From Streptomyces dysideae (GTDB lineage: Bacteria > Actinomycetota > Actinomycetes > Streptomycetales > Streptomycetaceae), in contig NZ_KQ949076.1 of assembly GCF_001514305.1 (NCBI RefSeq), positions 478,140 to 542,139 of the forward strand: 64,000 nt of DNA. Reading direction: 5' to 3'. Below, in pieces: positions 19,739 through 29,626 of this stretch (within the stretch, counting starts at the first letter, position 1; every line of letters starts with the position of its first letter). The position numbers and the translations under genes were made by a program. Under the pieces are notes generated by a model, which saw nothing but the letters and a program-made list of their open reading frames with translations, did no database searches and was not told the DNA's origin.

Positions 19739-22315
19739 GTGCCTGGCACAAACCTGACTCGCGAAGAGGCGCAGCAGCGGGCGAAGCTGCTCACCGTTGA
19801 CTCGTACGAGATCGATCTCGACCTCTCCGGCGCGCAGGAGGGCGGCACCTACCGGTCCGTGACCACGGTGCGCTTCGACGTCGCCGAAAACGGCGCCGGT
19901 TCCTTCATCGACCTCGTCGCCCCGGCGCTCCACGAGGTGACGCTCAACGGCGACGCGCTCGACCCGGACGAGGTCTTCAAGGACTCGCGGATCGCGCTGC
20001 CCGGTCTGCTGGAGGGCCGCAACGTCCTCCGTGTCGTCGCGGACTGCGCGTACACCAACACCGGCGAGGGTCTGCACCGTTTCGTCGACCCGGTCGACCA
20101 GCAGGCCTACCTCTACACGCAGTTCGAGGTCCCGGACGCCCGCCGCGTCTTCGCGTCCTTCGAGCAGCCGGACCTGAAGGCCACCTTCCAGTTCACGGTG
20201 AAGGCGCCGGAGGGCTGGACGGTCGTCTCCAACTCGCCCACGCCGGAGCCGAAGGACAACACCTGGGCCTTCGAGCCGACGCCGCGCATCTCGACGTACA
20301 TCACGGCGCTGATCGTCGGGCCGTACCACTCGGTGCACAGCGTGTACGAGAAGAACGGCCAGAGCGTGCCGCTGGGCATCTACTGCCGGCCCTCGCTCGC
20401 CGAGTACCTCGACTCGGACGCCATCTTCGAGGTGACCCGGCAGGGCTTCGACTGGTTCCAGGAGAAGTTCGATTACGCGTACCCGTTCAAGAAGTACGAC
20501 CAGCTGTTCGTGCCGGAGTTCAACGCGGGCGCGATGGAGAACGCGGGCGCGGTGACGATCCGGGACCAGTACGTGTTCCGGTCGAAGGTGACGGACGCCG
20601 CGTACGAGACGCGGGCCTCCACGATCCTGCACGAGCTGGCCCACATGTGGTTCGGCGACCTGGTCACCATGGAGTGGTGGAACGACCTGTGGCTGAACGA
20701 GTCGTTCGCCACCTACGCCGAGGCCGCCTGCCAGGCCTACGCCCCGCAGTCGCGCTGGCCGCACTCCTGGACGACGTTCGCCAACCAGATGAAGACCTGG
20801 GCCTACCGCCAGGACCAGCTGCCGTCCACACACCCGATCATGGCGGAGATCCGCGACCTGGACGACGTGCTCGTCAACTTCGACGGCATCACGTACGCCA
20901 AGGGTGCCAGCGTGCTCAAGCAGCTCGTGGCGTACGTCGGTCAGGACGAGTTCTTCCGTGGCGTGCAGGCGTACTTCAAGCGCCACGCGTTCGGCAACAC
21001 CCGCCTGTCCGACCTGCTGGGCGCCCTGGAGGAGACCTCGGGGCGTGATCTGAAGGCCTGGTCGAAGAAGTGGCTGGAGACGGCCGGCATCAACATCCTG
21101 CGCCCCGAGATCGAGACCGGCCCCGACGGTGTGATCACGTCCTTCGCGGTCCGCCAGGAGGCCCCGGCGCTCCCGGTCGGCGCGAAGGGCGAGTCGACAT
21201 TGCGTCCGCACCGCATCGCGGTCGGCCTCTACAACCTCGACGACCAGAGCGGCAAGCTGCTGCGCGACGAGCGCGTCGAGCTGGACGTCGACGGCGAGCT
21301 GACGGCCGTACCGCAGCTGACGGGCAAGCGCCGCCCGGACGTCATCCTGCTCAACGACGACGACCTGTCGTACGCGAAGGTCCGCCTCGACGAGAAGTCC
21401 CTGGCGTTCGTCACGGAACACCTGGGCGACTTCGAGTCGTCGCTGCCCCGGGCGCTGTGCTGGGCGTCGGCGTGGGACATGACGCGGGACGCGGAACTGG
21501 CCACCCGCGACTACCTCTCCCTGGTCCTCTCCGGCATCAGCAAGGAGTCGGACATCGGCGTCGTGCAGTCGCTGCAGCGCCAGGTGAAGCTGGCGATCGA
21601 GCTGTACGCCGACCCGACCGCCCGCGAGGCCCTGCTGACCCGCTGGACGGAGGCCACGCAGGCCCACCTGAACGCGGCGACGCCGGGCAGCGACCACCAG
21701 CTGGCCTGGGCCCGCGCGTTCGCGGCGACGGCCCGCACACCGGAGCAGCTGGACCTCCTGGAAGGCCTGCTGGAGGGCACCCACACGGTCGAGGGCCTGG
21801 TCGTGGACACGGAGCTGCGCTGGGCGTTCGTGGAGCGCCTGGCGGCGGTCGGCAGCTTCGACGAGACGGAGATCGCGGGCGAGTACGAGCGCGACAAGAC
21901 GGCGGCCGGCGAGCGCCACGCCGCCACGGCCCGCGCCGCCCGCCCGACGCCGGAGGCCAAGACCGAGGCCTGGTCCTCGGTCATCGACTCCGACAAGCTC
22001 CCGAACGCGGTCCAGGAAGCGGTCATCTCGGGCTTCGTCCAGACCGACCAGCGGGAACTGCTGTCCCCCTACACGGACAAGTACTTCGAGGTGGTCAAGG
22101 ACATCTGGGACTCCCGCTCCCACGAGATCGCCCAGCAGATCGCGGTGGGCCTGTACCCGACGATCCAGGTCTCGGAGGACACCCTGTCCAAGACGGACAC
22201 CTGGCTGACCTCGGCCGAGCCGAATGCGGCGCTGCGACGCCTGGTCTCCGAGTCCCGCGCGGGCGTGGAGCGGGCGTTGAAGGCGCAGGCAGCGGACGCG
22301 GCTGCTGCAGAGTAG
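19739..22315 (+). CDS. pepN: Aminopeptidase N (M1 family), complete
   Basis: An 858-residue zinc aminopeptidase. GAMEN at 264-268, HELAH at 298-302 and the third zinc ligand Glu at about 321 (LWLNESFA) form the M1 active site. The ERAP1-like C-terminal helical domain follows. It is a close paralogue of the truncated gene at the left edge, in the same orientation: blocks such as HMWFGDLVTMEWW, the LPSTHPI stretch and YAKGASVLKQLVAYVGQD are shared exactly. A GAGGAG ribosome site precedes the GTG. Monocistronic, with a strong terminator. Confidence 0.97.
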   Translation: MPGTNLTREEAQQRAKLLTVDSYEIDLDLSGAQEGGTYRSVTTVRFDVAENGAGSFIDLVAPALHEVTLNGDALDPDEVFKDSRIALPGLLEGRNVLRVVADCAYTNTGEGLHRFVDPVDQQAYLYTQFEVPDARRVFASFEQPDLKATFQFTVKAPEGWTVVSNSPTPEPKDNTWAFEPTPRISTYITALIVGPYHSVHSVYEKNGQSVPLGIYCRPSLAEYLDSDAIFEVTRQGFDWFQEKFDYAYPFKKYDQLFVPEFNAGAMENAGAVTIRDQYVFRSKVTDAAYETRASTILHELAHMWFGDLVTMEWWNDLWLNESFATYAEAACQAYAPQSRWPHSWTTFANQMKTWAYRQDQLPSTHPIMAEIRDLDDVLVNFDGITYAKGASVLKQLVAYVGQDEFFRGVQAYFKRHAFGNTRLSDLLGALEETSGRDLKAWSKKWLETAGINILRPEIETGPDGVITSFAVRQEAPALPVGAKGESTLRPHRIAVGLYNLDDQSGKLLRDERVELDVDGELTAVPQLTGKRRPDVILLNDDDLSYAKVRLDEKSLAFVTEHLGDFESSLPRALCWASAWDMTRDAELATRDYLSLVLSGISKESDIGVVQSLQRQVKLAIELYADPTAREALLTRWTEATQAHLNAATPGSDHQLAWARAFAATARTPEQLDLLEGLLEGTHTVEGLVVDTELRWAFVERLAAVGSFDETEIAGEYERDKTAAGERHAATARAARPTPEAKTEAWSSVIDSDKLPNAVQEAVISGFVQTDQRELLSPYTDKYFEVVKDIWDSRSHEIAQQIAVGLYPTIQVSEDTLSKTDTWLTSAEPNAALRRLVSESRAGVERALKAQAADAAAAE

Positions 22316-22328
22316 CCGTATGTACACC

Positions 22329-22364
22329 AAGGGGCGCCCGGTGCTGAGGCACTGGGCGCCCCTT
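22329..22364. terminator. Terminator after the second pepN
   Basis: Arms AAGGGGCGCCC (22329-22339) and GGGCGCCCCTT (22354-22364), with further partial pairing inside. It lies between the convergent pepN and NUDIX-fragment frames and may serve both. Confidence 0.85.
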
Positions 22365-22375
22365 CGCATGCTTGC

Positions 22376-22708
22376 TCAACGCAATGCCTCGAGGACTCGG
22401 CTGCGCAGCGCTTCATTCTCGATCGTGTCAGCGGGGCGCCAAGCCGCTGCGGTGACCTCCTCGGTGTGCAGATTGACGACATCTGCCGAGGTACGGAAGA
22501 GGAACCGGAAGTCGAAGTGCTGGTGATCCGGCTCGCCCTTGGCGGAGTTGGCCGGGATGTGGTGGGCATCAATGTGCACGGGACGGCGCCCGGCCGGAGT
22601 CACAGCCGAGGCCGGGATGCCGGTCTCCTCTGTCAGCTCCCGCTGCGCGGCGGCGAGGAGGCTGACGTCGTCCGCCTCGAGGTGTCCGCCATTAGGAACA
22701 GTTCGCAT
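22376..22708 (-). pseudogene. N-terminally truncated NUDIX hydrolase
   Basis: A 110-residue frame beginning in the middle of the Nudix box (GGHLEADDVSLLAAAQREL followed by TEETG) and running to a normal-looking C-terminus (VTAAAWRPADTIENEALRSR). The first beta strands that precede the box in every NUDIX protein are absent, and no homologous sequence is seen upstream of 22700, so the 5' part has been lost. Confidence 0.75.
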
Positions 22709-23152
22709 GTCTCAGTTCCCCTCCCGTCTCACTGGCACCCAGTGGAAGCGCCTGAGCGATCTACTGCGAACCATGCGTCAACTGTCTCAGGAAGAGACGG
22801 GAAGCTTTGCCCGTTTGTGACCTTAAGTACGGGGTGGCTCGGTCAGTCCTCTGTTCCGACGTCATCAGGCGGGTCGCGTCGAGGCCGTCCCGTCCGTTCG
22901 AGGGCTGTCCTCCGCCCAGTCCTCCACCGGTAATGGTGCGTTCACGTACACCGGTCCGCTCGCATCGTCGCGTCCACGCCAATTTGAGCACCTGCCCGCC
23001 CTCGCCCACCCTCGTGACCAGGCGCTTCCCCTCTCATCACGTCAGCCTTGCCACCGCAATCCAGACGCATTTCGTACCGCGCGTTACTGCGAACGCTTTG
23101 TGGATCAACATCACCGAGTCTCTGCTCACTCATGCCTCCCAGGTGATTCACC
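22709..23152. other. Intergenic region before the RHS gene
   Basis: 444 nt with no credible gene. It carries the breakpoint of the truncated NUDIX gene and the leader of the RHS gene. Composition is less GC-rich than the flanks, and no promoter could be picked with confidence. Confidence 0.4.
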
Positions 23153-26100
23153 ATGCGCGCACAAGCGCGAAGACTCGTCACGGCCTTCCTGGCCTTCGTT
23201 CTCCTTGCGATATCGGCTGCCGCCCCGTCCTGGGCGGCTCCCCGGGACCGGCCGGGCGGTGCCGCGGCGGGCGTCGCCCAGGTCAAGGCCCGTACGGCCG
23301 AGGACCTGCCCGATCCGCCCAAGGCGATGACGCTGGCCGAGCGCCGCAAGCAGGTCGCGAAGGACCGGCACGAACTGTCGCCCATGCGGGGCTACATGAC
23401 CGCGCCGGAGCGGAAAGCCAAGGGCACGCCTCACGGCCGACCGGACACGGAGCGCATCAAGCGTGGCCCCGCCGCCGAGACGGGCGCGGCCGCGCAGAGC
23501 CTCGCCGCCGCGCCCGAGAACCCGGTTTCGGTGTCGGCCTGGGCGACCGCGTACCCCGGCATGCTGTCGATCGGCGGGCAGGTGAAGCTGCCGCAGCGGG
23601 GATCGACGTACACCGGGATGTGGCTGTACGTCCTGGACGAGGCGGGCTCCCCCGTCGTCCAGCAAGAGATCAAGAAGTCCACCGACGACCCCAGCGGGGA
23701 CACCCCGGACACCGGCGCCTGGTGCTACGACTGGTGGTCGAGCAACTCCTACCCCACCGACCAGTGCTTCTGGTGGGCCGGCAGTGAACTGGGCGGAATC
23801 CTGGAGGACGGCAAGAAGTACTACGCCTGGGTCTTCCTGAACAACGCCGACGGCTCGAGCCCGGGCGGCACCACCTCGCCACTGGTGGAGGCCTTCTACA
23901 CGCCCGGCATCCCCGGCGCGGCGGCGGGCATCTGCACCTGTTACGCCCAGGCCCACCGCGCCGACCCGGTCAACACGGCGACCGGCATGTTCTACGAGCA
24001 ACTCACCGACGCCTCGCTGACGGGTCCGGGGGTGCCGCTGACCCTGGAGCGCACCTATCGGTCCGACTCGACCTCCACCGGTCTGATGGGGCGCGGCTGG
24101 GCGACGCCGTTCGACGCGCGGCTGACCCTCGCGACGGGGAAGGCGACGTACCGGACGGGCGACGGGGCGTCATTCGTGTTCACGCAGGCCAGCGACGGCA
24201 CATACACCGCCCCGGCGGGCACGACGGCCAAGCTGGTCAAGGGGACGAGTACGTACACGGTCACCACCCCGGACCACACTGTGCGGACCTTCGACAGCGC
24301 CGGTCTGCTGACCTCCGTGGTCGGCGCGGCGGGCAAGGGCCTGAGCCTGACGTACGTGTCGGGCAAGCTCGCCTCCGTCAAGGACGCCGCCGGTCGCATC
24401 ACCTCCTTCACACCCGGCGCCGACGGACTGCTGTCCAAGGTGAGCCTGCCGGACGGCACATCGGTCTCATACGGCTACACCGACGGACTGCTGACCTCGG
24501 TCACCGACCCGGCCGGCAGGACGTCCTCGTACACGTACGACACGAACAAGCGGCTGTCGTCCTACACCGACCCGGCGGGCGGCAAGGTCAGCAACGTCTA
24601 CGACAGCGCGGGCCGCATCAAGTCCCAGACCGACCAGAACGGCAAGACCACCACGTTCACCTGGGACGGCAAGAGCGAGTCTCACACCACCGCGCCCGAC
24701 GGCGGCGTGTGGACCGACGTCTACGCCAGCAACGTCCTGATGGAGACGATCGACCCGTACGGCAAGAGCATCACCTACGACTACGACCGTCAGCTGCGCC
24801 CCGCCGCGATCACCGACCAGCGTGGCAACACCACGGAGATGACGTACGACACCGCAGGACGGATGCTCACCCGCACCTCGCCGTCCGCCCTGGGCTACAA
24901 GGAGAGCTGGGGATACGACACCGCGGGCAACCTCACCAGCCACACCGACGGCCGCGGCAACAGAACGACGTACACGTACACCGCGAACCGGCTGACGTCG
25001 GCGACGGACCCGACGGGTGGCAAGACCGTCTACACGTACACCGCGCTCGGCTCACTGGAGACCGTGACGAGCCCACGCGGCAAGGTCACCACATACGGGT
25101 ACGACGCCGCGGGCAACCGGACGTCGGTCACCACGCCGCTGGGCGAGAAGACGACGTTCACGTACGACAAAGCGGGCCGCGTCCTGACCAGGACGGACCC
25201 GCGAGGGAACGCCTCCGGCGCCGACCTGGCCGCGTACACCACGAAGTACACCTACGACGGCCGCGGTCTGCTCAGCTCGGCCACGGACGCTCTGGGCCGT
25301 ACGACGACCTACGAGTACAACGGCGCCGAGCAGTTGACATCGGTGCGCAACCCTGCGGGCGACACCGCCACGCTCGGCTACGACGACGCGGGGAACCTGA
25401 CCCGGACCACCGACCAGGCAGGCAAGTCCCTCACCCGCACCTACGACGCGGGCGGACGGCTCGCCTCCGAGACCGACGCGGCCGGCGGCCGGACCACCTA
25501 CACGTACGACAAGGTGGGCCGGCTGCTCAGCAGCGTCTCGGCGCGCGGGAACGTCTCCGGCGCCGACCCGGCCGCCTACACCACGTCCTACGTGTACGAC
25601 TCGGCCGGCAACCTCACCGAGATCACCGGTCCCACCGGGGCGACGACGAAGACTACCTACGACACGATCAACCGGCCGCTCGTGGTCACCGACCCGCTGG
25701 GCCACACCACCGGCTACACCTACGACGCCAACAACAACGTCACCAGGACCACCGACGCCGCAGGCAAGACGACCACCGCCGTCTACGACAAGAACAACCG
25801 CCTCAGCAGCAGTACCGACCAACTGGGCAAGACCACGACCTACGCCTACGACGCCGACGGCAATCTGCTCAGCCGCACCTCCCCGCTCGGCCACAAGTCG
25901 AGCTGGACCTACGACGGCGACGGCCGCCAGGCCACCGCAGTCGATCCGCGCGGCAACGCCACCGGCGCCGACCCCGCCCAGTACACGACGACGTACGGCT
26001 ACGACCCGGTGGGCAACCCCACCAAGGTCACCGACCCGCTCGGCGGGGTGACCATCACCGCCTATGACGCCCTCGGCAGGGTCGTCGAGCGCAAGGACGC

Positions 26101-28498
26101 CGACGGGCGCACCACCTCCTACGGCTACGACGACCTGGACCGGCTGACCAAGGTCACCGCCCCCGCCGGCGCGGTCACCGCCTACGGTTACGACAAGATC
26201 GGCAACCTCACCGAGCGCACCGATGCCAACGGCCACGTCACCGCGTACGGCCATGACGCGGTGCACCGCCTCACTTCGGTCACCGACCCGCTGGAGCGGA
26301 AGACGACCTACGCGTACGACGCGGAGGGCAACGTCACCGGGAAAACCACGCCCCGCGGCACCACCGGGTACACCTACGACCCGCGCGGTCTACTCACCAG
26401 GATCGACTACTCGGACGCCACCCCCGACGCGACCTTCGGCTACGACGACGCCGGGCAGCTGACCGCCCGCGCGAACTCCAAGATCTCCGAGGACTTCGTC
26501 TACGACGCGGTCGGCAATCTGACCAAGACACGCGGCTTCGCCTACACCTATGACGCCGCCGGGCAGATGCTCACCCGCAAGTACTCCGACGGCAACACGA
26601 TCACGTACACGTACGACGCCGACGGCCGCACCGCGACGATGGCGGCCGACGGCAAGACCACCACGTACACCTGGGACCCGGCGGGCAACCTGGTCACATC
26701 GGCCCTGCCCAACACCGAGACCGAGGACCGCACGTACGACCGGGCGGGCCGGATCATCGCGGTGACCGCCGCCAAGGCGGGCACCACAGTCACCAAGACG
26801 GCGCTGACACTGTCCGCGGCGGGCCTGCCCTCGCGCGTCGACGTCACCCGGGTCGGCGTCGGCACCGGCGGCTACGACCTCACCTATGACGCAGCAGGCC
26901 GGCTCACCTCCGGCTGCGCGCCGCAGCCCTGGGTCACCGGCTGCCCCGCAGGCCGCACCACGTCCTACACCTACGACAAGGTCGGCAACCGGCTGACCTC
27001 CACCCTGGGCACGACGAGCACCAGCTACGCCTACGACGCGGCCGACCAGCTCACCTCGACCACCACCGGCACCACGACCACCGCATACGACCACGACGCC
27101 GAGGGCGACCGGACCAAGGCCGGCGCCGACACCTACACCTACGACCTGGCCGGACAGATCTCCGCCGCCACCGTCGGGGGCGCCGCATACACCTACGACC
27201 ACGACACTAGCGGCAACCAGGTCGCCACCCTCAAGGACGGCGCGGTCACCCACCGCACCCAGTGGGACCCCAACGCCCCGCTGCCGATCCTGGCCACCGA
27301 GTACGACAGCGCCTGGGCGGTCAAGCAGTCCTACCGCTACGACCCGCTCGGCCAACCCACCGCCACCAAGACCGGCGCCGGGGCGCTCTTCTACTACCAC
27401 CACGACACCCAGGGCTCCCCGGTCGACGTCGTCGGCGGCACCGGGACCCTCTACCAGCGCTGGGCCTACGACTCGTTCGGCACCCGCGTCCTGAACACCA
27501 CCACCAGCGGCGCGCCCGCGAGCACCCCGTCGTACACCGGCGCCCGGTACGAGACCAGCACCGGCAATCTCGACCTGCACGCCCGCCAGTACGACACCGC
27601 CACCGGTCGCTTCACGCGGTCCGATCCGGCCGCCCGGGACCTGTCGACGCCGTACGTCTCCGCGTACGCCTACGCCGACAACGTGCCCAGCGTGCTCACC
27701 GACCCCAGCGGTCTGACCCCCGACGACCCGAACAACGACCGGGTCGACAGCCTCGGCGAAGCGCTCGGCATCTTCGGCGACGCCTTCGTCGACGTCGCCA
27801 AGTCACCCTTCGTGTTCCTCGGGGACCTGGAGGACGCGTTCACCGGTGAGAACGGCGGCGCGGGCGCGTTCGTCGACAAGTACCTTCCCGTCCGCCCCGC
27901 CTACCGGCTCTACCGGGCCGAGTACATGCTCCGGCAGCAGGGCTGCGACGCGCTCGCCGATCTGTACGCGGAGACCGCCGACGAAATCGCCCAGCAGCTG
28001 GTCCTCACCGAGGTCGGCGGGCTGACCGGGTGGCGGCGAACCGCGGTGGCCACGGAGCGGGAGCTGCAGTCCGGCGGTTCGTCCTTCCGGCGGCCGCGCA
28101 GCGAGATGGACTTCGAGCTGGAATGGGCGGACCACGCCTATGGCGCGATCCGCGCCGACGCCCAGCTCGACCGGGTGGCGCAGACCGCGGCGTCGCACGG
28201 CTATTCCGCAGCCGACATCAATCAGATCTACAACCACCTGTTCGTCGAATCGCATCAGCTCGATGCGGGAATGCTGCGATTCGATGCCAATCCGCGTATC
28301 GCCAGGGCCTGGGAACGCCTTCAGAACGGAAATCCGCACCCCAGTGATTTCGATCTGCTTGCACATGAACTATACGAGTCGAACTGGATGCGTCAGCACG
28401 GCGACCAGAACTATCGCCGCGCCCACCAGGCGACCCTGGACGCGGGCCACACCTGGGACGAACATGCGCCCGCGGCGGACGGTATAGGATTCAGGTGA
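23153..28498 (+). CDS. Secreted RHS/YD-repeat polymorphic toxin-type protein
   Basis: A 1781-residue exported protein. Residues 1-30 form a Sec signal peptide (ARRLVTAFLAFVLLAISAAA). A DUF6531-type stretch (DPVNTATGMFYEQLTDASL) sits near 265. Dozens of YD repeats (for example GYDAAGNRTSVT, YDALGRVVERKDADGRT) fill about 430-1430 and should build the hollow beta shell of RHS proteins. The RHS-associated core (ARQYDTATGRFTRSDP, AYADNVPSVLTDPSGLTP) ends near 1520. The remaining 262 residues differ: they are less repetitive, and the last third has lower GC at third positions. They include DLLAHELYESNWMRQHGD near 1735, which was not assigned to a known toxin family. Such tips are normally antibacterial toxins. 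An immunity-like gene follows at 28536. Confidence 0.92.
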   Translation: MRAQARRLVTAFLAFVLLAISAAAPSWAAPRDRPGGAAAGVAQVKARTAEDLPDPPKAMTLAERRKQVAKDRHELSPMRGYMTAPERKAKGTPHGRPDTERIKRGPAAETGAAAQSLAAAPENPVSVSAWATAYPGMLSIGGQVKLPQRGSTYTGMWLYVLDEAGSPVVQQEIKKSTDDPSGDTPDTGAWCYDWWSSNSYPTDQCFWWAGSELGGILEDGKKYYAWVFLNNADGSSPGGTTSPLVEAFYTPGIPGAAAGICTCYAQAHRADPVNTATGMFYEQLTDASLTGPGVPLTLERTYRSDSTSTGLMGRGWATPFDARLTLATGKATYRTGDGASFVFTQASDGTYTAPAGTTAKLVKGTSTYTVTTPDHTVRTFDSAGLLTSVVGAAGKGLSLTYVSGKLASVKDAAGRITSFTPGADGLLSKVSLPDGTSVSYGYTDGLLTSVTDPAGRTSSYTYDTNKRLSSYTDPAGGKVSNVYDSAGRIKSQTDQNGKTTTFTWDGKSESHTTAPDGGVWTDVYASNVLMETIDPYGKSITYDYDRQLRPAAITDQRGNTTEMTYDTAGRMLTRTSPSALGYKESWGYDTAGNLTSHTDGRGNRTTYTYTANRLTSATDPTGGKTVYTYTALGSLETVTSPRGKVTTYGYDAAGNRTSVTTPLGEKTTFTYDKAGRVLTRTDPRGNASGADLAAYTTKYTYDGRGLLSSATDALGRTTTYEYNGAEQLTSVRNPAGDTATLGYDDAGNLTRTTDQAGKSLTRTYDAGGRLASETDAAGGRTTYTYDKVGRLLSSVSARGNVSGADPAAYTTSYVYDSAGNLTEITGPTGATTKTTYDTINRPLVVTDPLGHTTGYTYDANNNVTRTTDAAGKTTTAVYDKNNRLSSSTDQLGKTTTYAYDADGNLLSRTSPLGHKSSWTYDGDGRQATAVDPRGNATGADPAQYTTTYGYDPVGNPTKVTDPLGGVTITAYDALGRVVERKDADGRTTSYGYDDLDRLTKVTAPAGAVTAYGYDKIGNLTERTDANGHVTAYGHDAVHRLTSVTDPLERKTTYAYDAEGNVTGKTTPRGTTGYTYDPRGLLTRIDYSDATPDATFGYDDAGQLTARANSKISEDFVYDAVGNLTKTRGFAYTYDAAGQMLTRKYSDGNTITYTYDADGRTATMAADGKTTTYTWDPAGNLVTSALPNTETEDRTYDRAGRIIAVTAAKAGTTVTKTALTLSAAGLPSRVDVTRVGVGTGGYDLTYDAAGRLTSGCAPQPWVTGCPAGRTTSYTYDKVGNRLTSTLGTTSTSYAYDAADQLTSTTTGTTTTAYDHDAEGDRTKAGADTYTYDLAGQISAATVGGAAYTYDHDTSGNQVATLKDGAVTHRTQWDPNAPLPILATEYDSAWAVKQSYRYDPLGQPTATKTGAGALFYYHHDTQGSPVDVVGGTGTLYQRWAYDSFGTRVLNTTTSGAPASTPSYTGARYETSTGNLDLHARQYDTATGRFTRSDPAARDLSTPYVSAYAYADNVPSVLTDPSGLTPDDPNNDRVDSLGEALGIFGDAFVDVAKSPFVFLGDLEDAFTGENGGAGAFVDKYLPVRPAYRLYRAEYMLRQQGCDALADLYAETADEIAQQLVLTEVGGLTGWRRTAVATERELQSGGSSFRRPRSEMDFELEWADHAYGAIRADAQLDRVAQTAASHGYSAADINQIYNHLFVESHQLDAGMLRFDANPRIARAWERLQNGNPHPSDFDLLAHELYESNWMRQHGDQNYRRAHQATLDAGHTWDEHAPAADGIGFR

Positions 28499-28535
28499 TC
28501 AAATCCCTGGCGCGAGCGAACTGGTGGAAATCCCC

Positions 28536-28841
28536 GTGACAGCATCACTGACGTGCAGGAAGATCCTTTCCATCGAAGCGGGATCCGTCTATGCCTGGGA
28601 AACCGCGGAAGGGGCCACCGGAAACATCCTGATCGACCCGGAGGAATCAGTCGCCCACCCCTGCACACCGGAGGGAATAACTCTCGGCGACATGCTCCTC
28701 GACAAAAACGTCGGGAATGTGGAAAACCCCGACCCGGACCCGGAACTCCGCCGCGCTTTCCTGATCGCGGCATCGGTGATCTTCCAGGAGAGGGAGCGGC
28801 AGGGGCGACTGCCTGACAAGATCACTCGTACCTACTGGTAG
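28536..28841 (+). CDS. Small acidic protein, candidate immunity protein for the RHS tip
   Basis: A 101-residue acidic protein (TASLTCRKILSIEAGSVYAW, LIDPEESVAHPC, GNVENPDPDPELRRAF) of unrecognised family. It begins 38 nt after the stop of the RHS gene and is closed by a terminator. A GGTGGAA ribosome site fits the GTG at 28536; a GTG at 28524 is also possible. Position directly behind a polymorphic-toxin gene, small size and acidity are typical of immunity proteins. The role is inferred from place, not from sequence. Confidence 0.6.
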   Translation: MTASLTCRKILSIEAGSVYAWETAEGATGNILIDPEESVAHPCTPEGITLGDMLLDKNVGNVENPDPDPELRRAFLIAASVIFQERERQGRLPDKITRTYW

Positions 28842-28858
28842 GCGTCACACCACCACCC

Positions 28859-28891
28859 GAGGGGCCGTGCTCTCCCAGAGCACGGCCTCTC
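28859..28891 (+). terminator. Terminator after the RHS/immunity pair
   Basis: Inverted repeat GAGGGGCCGTGCTC / GAGCACGGCCTCTC with one mismatch and a 5-nt loop, 17 nt after the stop of the small gene. Confidence 0.8.
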
Positions 28892-28920
28892 GGCATTCCA
28901 CTGGGGGATGGGCACCGTGA

Positions 28921-29316
28921 GAGCGGCACGGTGGCCCGCGCAGCGGAACCCGGCAACGACCCCATCTACTGCGGCACCAAGTTCTCTCCATCGACGGCGA
29001 ACCGGTCGAACTGATCAAGTCCTACCATCCCTTGACCATCGCCCGAGGGACGGCCATCACGGACAGGCGAAAGACCAGGGGTGGCACTCCGGCCCTCCTC
29101 GCCGAGCTCGGATTCCCTCCGCGTCTGAGCGTGGACCGGGTCTCCGCCCGAGTTCCCACCCAGGAGCAGTACCAGGCCTTGGACCTGCCCAGCGGCCTTC
29201 CGGCACTCCGCACGCTGCGCGTCGTATACAGCGACGACGATCGCCCCATCGAAGCCACGGTCATGGTCAAAGCCGGCCATCTGTACGAACTGCAACACGA
29301 GTTCACGCCGGAGTGA
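28921..29316 (+). pseudogene. UTRA-domain remnant of a GntR-family regulator
   Basis: The frame HLLRHQVLSIDGEPVELIKS with YHPLTIARGT, TPALLAELGFPP and LPALRTLRVVYSDDD with LYELQHEF is the ligand-binding UTRA domain of HutC-type GntR regulators up to its natural C-terminus. The N-terminal winged helix-turn-helix is missing; an in-frame stop lies at 28918. It is a 3' fragment, probably left by the events that placed the RHS locus here. Confidence 0.8.
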
Positions 29317-29626
29317 CTGCCGGGGCGCCGTCCGATCAACGACGTTGGCGGCGGAAGTGGTCAACCCGGCCTGATTGACAGAGTGTTGTAGACGGTGACG
29401 CCGAGGAGGACGTAGTCGAGGTGGCGTCTGATCAGTTTCCGTTGCCGCCACCCCTGTCGGGCTCCGAAGGGCGCCACCACGACCAGCGCCAACAGCCACC
29501 GTCGGAACGCCTGCCGCACCGGCGGCACGCTGTCATGCAGCGCACGTTGGTCGGGTGTCTTGCCGGAGGTCCGGCAGAAGACGGCGGTCACAGAGTTCCT
29601 TTCGCTGGACGCGATGCGCGGTGCAA
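29317..29626. other. Unrecognised spacer, possible small remnant
   Basis: A minus-strand frame from 29630 to 29361 reads RKLIRRHLDYVLLGVTVYN near its end and has coding-like pieces, but no good start or ribosome site, and it overlaps the end of the EamA gene. It may be a scrap of another gene. No family was recognised. Confidence 0.2.

Noticed and set aside
19565..22369. 934-codon open frame opposite the second aminopeptidase gene
   Set aside because: Shadow of the real gene. It is a low-complexity antisense translation with no domain and no ribosome site.
24400..27400. DNA-level tandem repeat in the RHS gene
   Set aside because: The periodicity is explained by YD repeats in the protein. 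DNA units are diverged, as usual for this family.
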